Shown here in pieces: positions 1 to 5,680 of a DNA stretch of 5,680 bases. The notes below the pieces were generated by a model that searched no databases, was not told where the DNA came from, and saw only the letters and a program-made list of their open reading frames with translations. The position numbers and the translations under genes were made by a program. This DNA is from Candidatus Bandiella numerosa (GTDB taxonomy: Bacteria; Pseudomonadota; Alphaproteobacteria; Rickettsiales; Midichloriaceae), in NCBI RefSeq assembly GCF_021811875.1, contig NZ_JAJBJD010000060.1:1-5680 (forward strand). Reading direction: 5' to 3'. Positions within the stretch are counted from its first letter, which is position 1. The number at the start of each line of letters is the position of its first letter.

Positions 1-53
1 TCTGATACTACCTCGCCTTTTTCTTTTTTTCTTACTATTATTTCAAAATCCAT
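1..53 (-). CDS. 5' end of an unidentified protein (partial, runs off left edge)
   Basis: Reading the minus strand from an ATG at 53 to the window edge gives 17 uninterrupted codons, starting MDFEIIVRKKEKGEVVS, a charged, soluble-looking N-terminus. An AGGT stretch lies about 7-8 nt upstream of the ATG on the minus strand, a reasonable ribosome binding site. A TATAAA (minus strand, 103 down to 98) could be a -10 element with a leader of about 40 nt, but its -35 is poor. The gene would be divergent from the operon at 218. Too little is visible to assign a family. The plus strand here is also open in one frame but has no start or recognisable sequence, so the minus-strand reading is preferred with low certainty. 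Confidence 0.35.
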   Translation of the reverse strand, partial: MDFEIIVRKKEKGEVVS

Positions 54-162
54 TTGATACCTGTATTGTTTTAGGTCAAAGGTTAGCACTTTTCCTATTT
101 ATACGCTATCTAATATTTATGCTTCCATTTAGAATTGTGTTGATAAATTTTGACATTAATTC

Positions 163-192
163 TTGAAAATTTCTAAATTGTATGCTTATAAT
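163..192 (+). promoter_or_regulatory. Candidate sigma70 promoter for the five-gene operon
   Basis: A perfect TATAAT at 187-192 is preceded by TTGAAA at 163-168 with an 18-bp spacer. A second -35-like box, a perfect TTGACA at 150-155, is too far (31 bp) to serve this -10, but could pair with a weak TCTAAA at 172-177 as an overlapping upstream promoter. The predicted start near 199 would give a very short leader of about 19 nt to the ATG at 218, or 40 nt to the one at 239. AT-rich DNA produces such matches by chance, but the location directly upstream of the first gene and the quality of the -10 support it. Confidence 0.45.
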
Positions 193-217
193 GCTATTCA
201 TCAAATAAACTGGTTCA

Positions 218-1579
218 ATGCGTTATTTTTTAGGTTTAATGAGACTTGAGAGAATTAACTTTTTTTTATTCGGCTTTGCAATTTTTTATATTGTTGTAAG
301 TTTTATTTTTAGTATTAAAAATGATTCTTCTGGTACCATAAAATCTATAAGCGCTGATATTCCGTTTAATCAAACTGATGATAGTGAGGGTATAGATGAA
401 GAATCGGAAGATGAGACTGAAACTATATCTAGTTCAGAATTCTTGAGTGATAAGTATGTGCGCACTGTGCAAAAAGGAGATAGTATAATAAAAATATTAT
501 CTGAAGTTGGATTTAGTTCATCTGACACCTACTCTATATCAAAGCAAATTAATGAATTATACAATTTTCTGAATATAAATGTTGGGCAGGAAATAAAATT
601 CTTATTTAGTTCTAAAGATGGTAGTAAAATTAAAGTAGGTGATTTGCCATATAATATGACCATTCATATTGATAATAAAATTATTGAAGGTATTTATAAT
701 GAAAGTAAAAATAAGTATGATTTAAAGCTTCTTAAGCAAACCACTAACAGTAAATCCAAGTTAGTAAAGGGGTATGCTAAAGAAGGTCTGTATAATAGTG
801 CATTATCACAGGGTGCATCTCCTGGAATTATTATGGAATATATTAAAATGTTAAGTAATGAGGTTAACTTTAAAAGAGATGTTAAAAATGATAGCGAATT
901 TAAGATACTGTTTAATTATAATGAAACTTTAGAAGGGAAAAAAGTTAGTGATGGAAATATACTTTACGCATATTTATCCATCAACAATAAGAAATATGAA
1001 GTATACCAATATAAAGATAACAAAGGCAATATTAGCTATTATTACGCTGATGGGAGGAATTTAAAAAGTGCAATGCTGAGTAAACCTATTAATCGAGCTC
1101 GTATTTCTTCAGGGTTTGGGGTTAGGTTCCATCCCATTTCAAAGTGCAATAAGTTACATAAAGGGGTCGACTACGCTGCAGTAACGGGGACACCTATTTT
1201 AGCAGCTGGTAATGGTGTGGTTCAAGTTATGAGATATGGAGCAGGGTATGGCAAATATTTAGCAATAAAACATAATAATCAATACTCAACTTTATATGCC
1301 CATATGAGCAGATTTAAGCCTGGAATGAAAAGAGGTATGGCTGTAAAACAAGGGCAAGTGATTGGGTATGTTGGTAGTACTGGTAGTGCAACTGGTGCTC
1401 ATCTGCATTATGAAATTAGGAAATATGGTAAACCAATAAATCCTATAAAAGTAAAACCTTTGATTTCTAATCCTCTTGAAGGGCAGAAATTAGTTGCTTT
1501 TAATAATCAAAAAAAGAAAATAGATGGCACACTACATAAAGAAAACAAAATTATGTTAGCAAAAAATAACCGTAATTAG
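218..1579 (+). CDS. Membrane-anchored M23 (LytM-type) zinc endopeptidase, MepM/Csd3-like
   Basis: Probable peptidoglycan endopeptidase that cuts peptide cross-links in the periplasm, opening the sacculus for growth or division. The N-terminus has one hydrophobic membrane segment (about residues 12-33, after basic R9 and R12) followed by an acidic, Ser/Glu/Asp-rich linker (about 35-75). A LysM/OapA-like segment follows (about 81-130, VQKGDSI... to VGQEIKF), then a Csd3-type middle domain and a C-terminal M23 domain (about 295-420). The catalytic set is intact: H314 and D318 in HKGVD, H362 in YAHMS, and H395/H397 in HLHYE. H305 in RFHP is also conserved. The segment YYYADG...ARISSGFGVRFHP is typical of this family. 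The start is ambiguous: ATG 218 lacks a good ribosome site, while ATG 239 (codon 8) has AGG 4 nt upstream; both keep the membrane anchor. It is the first gene of the operon and is followed after 15 nt by a related but catalytically dead lipoprotein. The exact bond cleaved is inferred. Confidence 0.93.
   Translation: MRYFLGLMRLERINFFLFGFAIFYIVVSFIFSIKNDSSGTIKSISADIPFNQTDDSEGIDEESEDETETISSSEFLSDKYVRTVQKGDSIIKILSEVGFSSSDTYSISKQINELYNFLNINVGQEIKFLFSSKDGSKIKVGDLPYNMTIHIDNKIIEGIYNESKNKYDLKLLKQTTNSKSKLVKGYAKEGLYNSALSQGASPGIIMEYIKMLSNEVNFKRDVKNDSEFKILFNYNETLEGKKVSDGNILYAYLSINNKKYEVYQYKDNKGNISYYYADGRNLKSAMLSKPINRARISSGFGVRFHPISKCNKLHKGVDYAAVTGTPILAAGNGVVQVMRYGAGYGKYLAIKHNNQYSTLYAHMSRFKPGMKRGMAVKQGQVIGYVGSTGSATGAHLHYEIRKYGKPINPIKVKPLISNPLEGQKLVAFNNQKKKIDGTLHKENKIMLAKNNRN
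232..234 (+). promoter_or_regulatory. Weak Shine-Dalgarno favouring an alternative start at 239
   Basis: AGG lies 4 nt upstream of the in-frame ATG at 239. The ATG at 218 has only ggttca in front of it. If this site is used, the M23 endopeptidase loses seven N-terminal residues and starts MRLERINFF, still with positive charges before the membrane segment. The choice cannot be settled from the sequence alone. Confidence 0.3.
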
Positions 1580-1587
1580 AAATAATT

Positions 1588-1590
1588 GGA
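1588..1590 (+). promoter_or_regulatory. Ribosome binding site deciding the lipoprotein start at 1595
   Basis: GGA (within TTGGA) lies 4 nt before the ATG at 1595. The in-frame TTG at 1586 overlaps this motif and has no Shine-Dalgarno of its own. Starting at 1595 gives a compact lipoprotein signal peptide beginning MKAGF, so the ATG is preferred over the TTG. Confidence 0.45.
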
Positions 1591-1594
1591 TAAA

Positions 1595-2593
1595 ATGAAA
1601 GCTGGATTTGGTAATTTTCTTGGATTTTCTCTTGTATGTTTTCTAGCGGGCTGTAATTCGGTTGATACTACTGCTATCATTGAAAATAACCAATCAATTT
1701 ATTTTGGAAAAAAAGAAAAATATCGCTTTGTGAAGAGTCAGGCAGTTCAATCTGTCAGTGAAATAGCTCAGGAATATCATGTGCCAATTAAGGAAATTAA
1801 GCGATTAAATTCATTAGATTCATATGATAGTATTAAGCCTGGAACGGTTATAAAGATTCCAATAGGTAATTATTATCTAATAAAATCAAGTGACACTCTT
1901 GAGAGTATTGCAAGGGTTAATGATGTTGATCTTAATTTGCTTGCTGAAAAAAATGGTTTGTCTGTTGATTCAGAGGTATTTGCTGGAGATTATATAGTAA
2001 TTCCTGAGTCAGGTAGTGGATTTGTAGAGCATGATGGATATAAGCATGTGAACTTTGATTCATCAAAAGTTCATGATGAAGAAAATGTTGAGGAAGTACA
2101 AAATAATAATCAAGTTGATGAAAACAAAAAGCAAGATAGTGATTTAAATGTATTGACGGCGAAGGATAGTTTTCTTGTAGCTCCGAAAGCAGAAAAAATA
2201 AATAAGTTTTTCAAGAATCAGTACCCTATTAATTCAGAAGATTTTATGTGGCCTATAAATGGTCGTGTAATAAAAACTTATGGAGATCATAATGGCAAAT
2301 CTAACGAGGGAATTAACATTGCTGCAGAAATAGGTGAGCCAGTTAAAGCAGCTTCAAGAGGTGAGGTGGCGTATTTAGGTAATCAGCAAGGATACGGGAA
2401 TTTGATTATACTTAAACATAACAATGGCTATTTGACTGCTTATTCTAACTTAGATAAATTTTTGGTTAAAAAGGGTCAGATAGTAAATAAGGGAATTCAA
2501 ATTGCTACAGTTGGTAATTCAGCGAATTTAGATGGACCTCAGTTGCAATTTTCAATGAAAAAAGGTAATCGTACTATTAACCCTGACGGATAA
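1595..2593 (+). CDS. nlpD: NlpD-like lipoprotein with two LysM repeats and a degenerate M23/LytM domain
   Basis: Probable non-enzymatic activator of periplasmic cell-wall amidases at division, the role of NlpD and EnvC family members. Numbering from ATG 1595, a lipoprotein signal peptide ends in lipobox LAGC with the lipidated Cys at 20. Two LysM-like peptidoglycan-binding repeats follow (about 44-89 and 93-137), then an acidic, Asn-rich linker and a C-terminal LytM fold (about 218-332) starting MWPINGRV. Every position that is catalytic in the upstream paralogue is changed: N237 and N241 replace the His and Asp of HxxxD, N285 replaces the His of YAH, and Q316/Q318 replace HLH. The protein should therefore bind rather than cut. 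It ends at NPDG, a few residues short of the usual tail after the last strand. A TTG start at 1586 would add three residues. EnvC-like is an alternative label, but the lipobox plus LysM layout fits NlpD better. The amidase partner is not in the window. Confidence 0.86.
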   Translation: MKAGFGNFLGFSLVCFLAGCNSVDTTAIIENNQSIYFGKKEKYRFVKSQAVQSVSEIAQEYHVPIKEIKRLNSLDSYDSIKPGTVIKIPIGNYYLIKSSDTLESIARVNDVDLNLLAEKNGLSVDSEVFAGDYIVIPESGSGFVEHDGYKHVNFDSSKVHDEENVEEVQNNNQVDENKKQDSDLNVLTAKDSFLVAPKAEKINKFFKNQYPINSEDFMWPINGRVIKTYGDHNGKSNEGINIAAEIGEPVKAASRGEVAYLGNQQGYGNLIILKHNNGYLTAYSNLDKFLVKKGQIVNKGIQIATVGNSANLDGPQLQFSMKKGNRTINPDG

Positions 2594-2610
2594 AGTATAA
2601 ATTACATTTA

Positions 2611-4116
2611 ATGCAAAAAAAATTCTATATAACCACGCCTATTTACTATGTTAATGATAAACCACATATAGGCCACGCTTATACTAATATTGCATCTGAT
2701 GTAATAGCAAGATTTAAAAGATTGGATGGGTATGATGTTAAATTCTTAACTGGTACTGATGAACATGGACAAAAAGTCGAAAAATCTGCACAAAAATATT
2801 CAATTCAAACTCAGGAGTATGTTGATAAAATTGCTCAAAATTTTATCAACTTAACAAAGGATTTAAATTTATCTAATGATGATTTTATTAGAACAACGGA
2901 AGAGAGGCATAAAAATTTTGTGCAAAGTGTATGGCGAAAATTAATCGATAATAATCAAATTTATTTAGGTAAATATTCAGGTTGGTATTCTATTAGAGAT
3001 GAAGCTTATTTTTTAGAATCTGAATTAGTCAATGGTAATGCTCCTTCAGGAGCGCCAGTAGAATGGATAGAAGAATCAAGTTACTTTTTTAGATTAGAAT
3101 CTTTTCAACAAAAATTGCTGAATTTTTATAAAGATAATCCAGGTTTTATACATCCAGAAAGCAGAAAAAATGAAGTCATTTCTTTTGTAAAATCTGGACT
3201 CAAAGATCTTTCTGTTTCAAGAACATCATTTAAATGGGGAATAAAAGTTCCAAATGATGAAAGTCATGTTATATATGTCTGGCTTGATGCATTATTTAAT
3301 TATATTTCTGCGTTAAATAAAGATGAAGTATCATTTTGGCCAGCAAATTTACATGTTGTTGGTAAGGATATATTGAGGTTTCATGCGGTATATTGGCCTG
3401 CATTTCTTATGGCTGCAGATTTATCAATTCCAAAAAGAATTTTTGCACACGGTTGGTGGACTAATAATGGTGAAAAAATATCAAAGTCTTTAGGTAACGT
3501 TATTGATCCTTGTAATATTATTGAAAAACATGGTCTAGATTATTTTAGGTACTATTTAATAAGAGAAATAACTTTCGGTAATGATGGAAATTTTTCAGAG
3601 GATAGTTTTATTGAAAAAATAAATTCTGAGTTGGTTAACAAAGTTGGTAACTTAATTTTTAGAACAGTGAATTTGATATATAAAAATTGTGAGCAAAAAA
3701 TTCCAACACCAGGTGAATTTAATGAGAAGGACAGTAAATTATTAAATGATGCTTATGGTGCTATTTTAAAAATAAGAAATTATGTAGATGAGCAGTCCTT
3801 GAAACAAATATTGGAAGTAATTATTGTATTATCAAATAATGCAAATGTATTTATAGATGAAGAGGCCCCTTGGAAGTTAAAAACAACTGATTTTAAAAGA
3901 ATGTGTACTGTATTATACGTTATATCTGAAGTTATAAGAGTTATTGCTTTGCTACTTCAACCGTTTATTCCACATACTGCAGAGAGTATACTTGACTATT
4001 TTAAAATTAAGCAAAGAAGTTTTGATGCTGTTTCAAAATCGCATTGCATTAATCCTGGCACAGTTTTAAATAAACCAGAGATTTTTTTCAAAAAGATTGA
4101 AATAGAGAAAAATTAA
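2611..4116 (+). CDS. metG: Methionyl-tRNA synthetase (class I), short form without zinc-knuckle cysteines
   Basis: Cytoplasmic enzyme that charges tRNA-Met with methionine using ATP, needed for initiation and elongation. The N-terminus FYITTPIYYVNDKPHIGHAYT is canonical, with the HIGH signature at 19-22. The connective insertion carries GWYSIRDEAYF (124-134) in place of the cysteine knuckles of the E. coli type. HVVGKDI and RFHAVYWPA (about 248-264) follow, then KISKS (289-293) as the KMSKS loop, and NVFIDEEAPWK (412-422) in the anticodon-binding helical domain. At 501 residues it is a full-length short form, lacking the C-terminal dimerisation/tRNA-binding domain of longer enzymes. The start is fixed by the conserved N-terminus, although no Shine-Dalgarno is visible upstream. 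It begins 17 nt after the lipoprotein gene, and its TAA overlaps the next ATG by one base (TAATG), implying translational coupling. An A8 run occurs at 2615-2622, directly after the start codon. Confidence 0.98.
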   Translation: MQKKFYITTPIYYVNDKPHIGHAYTNIASDVIARFKRLDGYDVKFLTGTDEHGQKVEKSAQKYSIQTQEYVDKIAQNFINLTKDLNLSNDDFIRTTEERHKNFVQSVWRKLIDNNQIYLGKYSGWYSIRDEAYFLESELVNGNAPSGAPVEWIEESSYFFRLESFQQKLLNFYKDNPGFIHPESRKNEVISFVKSGLKDLSVSRTSFKWGIKVPNDESHVIYVWLDALFNYISALNKDEVSFWPANLHVVGKDILRFHAVYWPAFLMAADLSIPKRIFAHGWWTNNGEKISKSLGNVIDPCNIIEKHGLDYFRYYLIREITFGNDGNFSEDSFIEKINSELVNKVGNLIFRTVNLIYKNCEQKIPTPGEFNEKDSKLLNDAYGAILKIRNYVDEQSLKQILEVIIVLSNNANVFIDEEAPWKLKTTDFKRMCTVLYVISEVIRVIALLLQPFIPHTAESILDYFKIKQRSFDAVSKSHCINPGTVLNKPEIFFKKIEIEKN

Positions 4117-4388
4117 TGAATTTTGATCATTTAAAAAAGAAATTATTGTATCAGAGCACACATAGAGGATGTAAGGAATTAGACATAATTTTGGGTAGCT
4201 TTGCTGAAAAATTTTTAATGAATTTAGAGTCTGAATCAATCAAGCAATATGAAGAATTGCTTCAGGTTCCTGATAATGATATTTATAATTGGGTAATAGA
4301 AAAAAGCATTCCTCCTAAGCGATATGATACTAAACTTTTGAGTAGTATTATATCCTTTAATAAAAAAAAATATGATCAATCACTATAA
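4116..4388 (+). CDS. sdhE: SdhE, FAD assembly factor for succinate dehydrogenase
   Basis: Small cytoplasmic protein (90 aa; family usually about 80-100) that helps attach FAD covalently to the SdhA flavoprotein, a step in building respiratory complex II. Recognised by the RGxxE signature (R17-G18-C19-K20-E21) in HRGCKELDIILG, followed by a helical body and the conserved DNDIYNWV segment (D53, D55, W59). It is also known as YgfY/CptB in gammaproteobacteria and SdhAF2 in mitochondria. The start overlaps the metG stop by one base, and its 3' end overlaps lpxB by 17 nt, so it is probably translationally coupled on both sides. An A9 run at 4362-4370 near its end is a potential slippage site. No sdh structural gene is in the window, so its target is inferred from the family. 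Confidence 0.93.
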   Translation: MNFDHLKKKLLYQSTHRGCKELDIILGSFAEKFLMNLESESIKQYEELLQVPDNDIYNWVIEKSIPPKRYDTKLLSSIISFNKKKYDQSL

Positions 4389-5607
4389 ATTATTTATCTC
4401 AGTAGGAGAGGCGTCTGGTGATATTTTAGCTGCTAATCTCATGAGAGATTTAAAAAAAATACCCAATTATAAGTTTAAATTTTATGGAATAGCTGGTGAA
4501 AGAATGATTAGTGAAGGAGGTATAAAAAGCCTTTTTCCAAGCAAAGAATTGGCAATTATGGGTTATTTAGAAATTATACCAAAAATATTTAAAATTTTAT
4601 TTAGGTTATTTCAAACCATCCTATATATTAAAAAGCTAATGCCAGATTTAATCATCACTGTTGATTCACCAGGATTTAATTTTCTGCTGGTAAAATTAGT
4701 AAAAAAATTTTTAAACTTAGATATAGCAATTATTCATTACGTAGCACCAACGGTATGGGCTTATAAACCAGAACGTGCGCAAAAATGTGCTGAGTTATTT
4801 AATCATATGTTGGTAATTTTTCCTTTTGAAAAAAAATATTTTGATAAAGTTGGTTTAAAGTGCAGTTATGTGGGTAATCCAACAATTGAAAGTGGTAGTG
4901 ATTATGGTCAAATTAATAAGGATGATATAAGGAAAGAATATGGATTAATCGGTAAAAAAATTATCACCATAATTCCAGGAAGTAGAAAAAATGAGCTAAA
5001 ATATCACCTTCCTGTTTTGCGTGAGTATATGGATGAGCTTTGTAAAAAATATAAAAATATATTTTTTATATTACCTACATTGGGACACTTGGAAAAACAA
5101 ATTAAAAGGTATTTAAAACATGATAACTTAATAATTTGCAAAGATGACAGGGACAAAAATAATTTAATTAATATAAGTGATTTAATTTTATGTAAATCTG
5201 GAACAAGTGTTTTAGAATCTATTACAAAAAAAGTACCGATTATTGTTTTTTATAAAATGAATAGGTTTACTGCTTATATAATTAAAAAAAAGCTTAAAAT
5301 TAGCTACGTTGCAATTTGTAATATAGTGATGAATAAAAGTATTATTCCAGAGTTACTGCAAGATAATTTTAATGTACGAAATTTACTATTAGAATCAGAG
5401 AAATTTATTAATAACAAAGAAAAAGTAACACAACAATTGAAGGACATAGAGTTGTTTTTAACAAAATTTGACTCATCGAAAATAGAGAGACAAAAAGCAT
5501 CTGAGGTTATACTGAGTTATTTAGAAGGTGCTTTAGCGAGCATAAAGGAAAATAAGGCATTGCTAAGCAAATATAGCGTCAAAGAAGAAATGTATATACA
5601 CAGATAA
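4372..5607 (+). CDS. lpxB: Lipid-A-disaccharide synthase LpxB, with an apparently IS-derived C-terminal tail
   Basis: Membrane-associated GT-B (family GT19) glycosyltransferase that condenses UDP-2,3-diacylglucosamine with lipid X to form the lipid A disaccharide, a core step of LPS synthesis. Visible motifs: SVGEASGD (10-17), GIAGERM, VDSPGFN with D98 (the position known as catalytic in characterised LpxB), APTVWAYKP, FPFEKKYF, YVGNP (166-170; usually GHP), IPGSRKNE (201-208, with the conserved Arg at 205), KSGTSVLES (275-283) in the nucleotide-sugar site, and a VPIIVFYKMN...PELLQ segment. The last family-like helix ends near residue 384 (VILSYL), but the frame continues 27 more residues to 411, long for a family of roughly 380-390. 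The final 14 codons plus stop lie antisense to an IS1-type transposase gene. The start ATG lies inside sdhE without a visible Shine-Dalgarno, suggesting coupling. All core motifs are present, so activity is likely retained. Confidence 0.95.
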   Translation: MINHYKLFISVGEASGDILAANLMRDLKKIPNYKFKFYGIAGERMISEGGIKSLFPSKELAIMGYLEIIPKIFKILFRLFQTILYIKKLMPDLIITVDSPGFNFLLVKLVKKFLNLDIAIIHYVAPTVWAYKPERAQKCAELFNHMLVIFPFEKKYFDKVGLKCSYVGNPTIESGSDYGQINKDDIRKEYGLIGKKIITIIPGSRKNELKYHLPVLREYMDELCKKYKNIFFILPTLGHLEKQIKRYLKHDNLIICKDDRDKNNLINISDLILCKSGTSVLESITKKVPIIVFYKMNRFTAYIIKKKLKISYVAICNIVMNKSIIPELLQDNFNVRNLLLESEKFINNKEKVTQQLKDIELFLTKFDSSKIERQKASEVILSYLEGALASIKENKALLSKYSVKEEMYIHR

Positions 5608-5680
5608 TTCAGCCATATCAGCGGCTTTGGAATAAGCCTTGGTTTTTCGATTGTATCTCTTGATAAAGTCTCTGAGAGAG
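5555..5680 (-). mobile_element. End of an IS1-family insertion sequence (partial; outer boundary approximate)
   Basis: The transposase tail at 5563-5680 implies that the right end of an IS1-type element falls just beyond its stop codon, inside the lpxB frame. In classical IS1 the insB stop is only about 15 nt from the element's end. Candidate outer ends, reading into the element, are GGCATTGC at 5555, GGAAAATA at 5547, or GGTGCTTT at 5527. The 5555 option is listed as a best guess. The opposite end is outside the window, so the terminal inverted repeat and the 8-9 bp target duplication cannot be matched. The local sequence is visibly richer in G and C than the flanking lpxB sequence, consistent with a different origin. 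Confidence 0.5.
5563..5680 (-). CDS. IS1-family transposase (InsB-type), C-terminal 38 residues, partial
   Basis: On the minus strand, 38 codons are open from the window edge to a TAG at 5565-5563. The peptide begins SLRDFIKRYNRKTKAYSK and continues AADMAELSVYIHFFFDAIFA. It aligns without gaps to the C-terminus of IS1 InsB as I recall it ([24 protein letters not shown]...): LR at the start, the RK(S/T) and (F/Y)SK(S/A) core, an acidic residue plus L/M, and an end only about 20 residues later. This is the part of the DDE transposase just after the catalytic domain; the catalytic residues are off the window. It is convergent with lpxB and overlaps its last 45 bases, with codon boundaries in register. 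Whether the full gene is intact or carries the usual IS1 frameshift cannot be seen. Confidence 0.75.
   Translation of the reverse strand, partial: SLRDFIKRYNRKTKAYSKAADMAELSVYIHFFFDAIFA

Noticed and set aside
2..166. An open plus-strand frame of 54 codons at the left edge, rich in Leu, Phe and Ile.
   Set aside because: It has no start in the window except a late ATG at 120, matches no family I recognise, and its composition is what random AT-rich DNA gives. The minus-strand start at 53 with a ribosome site is a better reading.
1586..1594. A TTG start for the NlpD-like lipoprotein, three codons upstream of the ATG.
   Set aside because: The TTG overlaps the best ribosome binding motif and has none of its own, and the ATG at 1595 gives a cleaner signal peptide.
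2995..3015. Loss of zinc-binding cysteines in MetRS as a defect.
   Set aside because: The GWYSIRDEAYF form is a well-known natural MetRS subgroup lacking the knuckle, so this is normal for the short enzyme type.
5524..5607. The extended LpxB tail as a novel functional domain.
   Set aside because: It is short, charged and without recognisable motif. Most of it is explained as the antisense of the IS end.
218..5607. A novel defence, toxin-antitoxin or secretion system in the operon.
   Set aside because: All five genes fall clearly into known housekeeping or envelope families, and none carries nuclease, toxin or phage-related motifs.
5623..5647. A possible rho-independent terminator after lpxB: 5-bp stem GGCTT/AAGCC (5623-5627 with 5634-5638) followed by a run ending in TTTTT.
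   Set aside because: The stem is short, the T run does not follow it directly, and the whole stretch codes for the conserved part of the IS1-type transposase on the other strand. It is most likely coincidental, though it could act weakly.

Overview
This is an AT-rich window with very A/T-biased codons and mostly weak Shine-Dalgarno sequences. It reads like a low-GC alphaproteobacterium, probably an intracellular or endosymbiotic member of the Rickettsiales or Holosporales. That is inferred from composition, from the short zinc-knuckle-less MetRS, from the sdhE gene and from the mobile-element scar. A lipid A gene (lpxB) and LytM-type envelope factors indicate an outer membrane with LPS and peptidoglycan remodelling. 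This argues against the LPS-less Anaplasmataceae.

Layout: 1-53 is the start of an unidentified gene on the minus strand. 54-217 is a divergent intergenic region with a plausible sigma70 promoter facing right. 218-5607 is a tight run of five plus-strand genes: a membrane-anchored M23 endopeptidase of MepM/Csd3 type, an NlpD-like lipoprotein with a catalytically dead LytM domain, metG (methionyl-tRNA synthetase), sdhE (flavinylation factor for succinate dehydrogenase) and lpxB (lipid A disaccharide synthase). Successive junctions are about 15 nt, 17 nt, a 1-nt overlap and a 17-nt overlap, so they are probably one operon. 5563-5680, on the minus strand, is the C-terminal end of an IS1-family (InsB-type) transposase that runs off the window. 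It overlaps the end of lpxB in antisense.

Function: the first two genes pair a likely active peptidoglycan hydrolase with a likely non-catalytic activator. lpxB feeds outer-membrane lipid A. metG and sdhE are housekeeping genes placed between the envelope genes. I see no new defence system, CRISPR array, tRNA or rRNA. The most noteworthy signal is the IS1-family element abutting lpxB, which appears to have replaced the native lpxB stop and supplied the last codons of the reading frame. The other notable signal is the tandem pair of LytM proteins, one intact and one with every catalytic position substituted.
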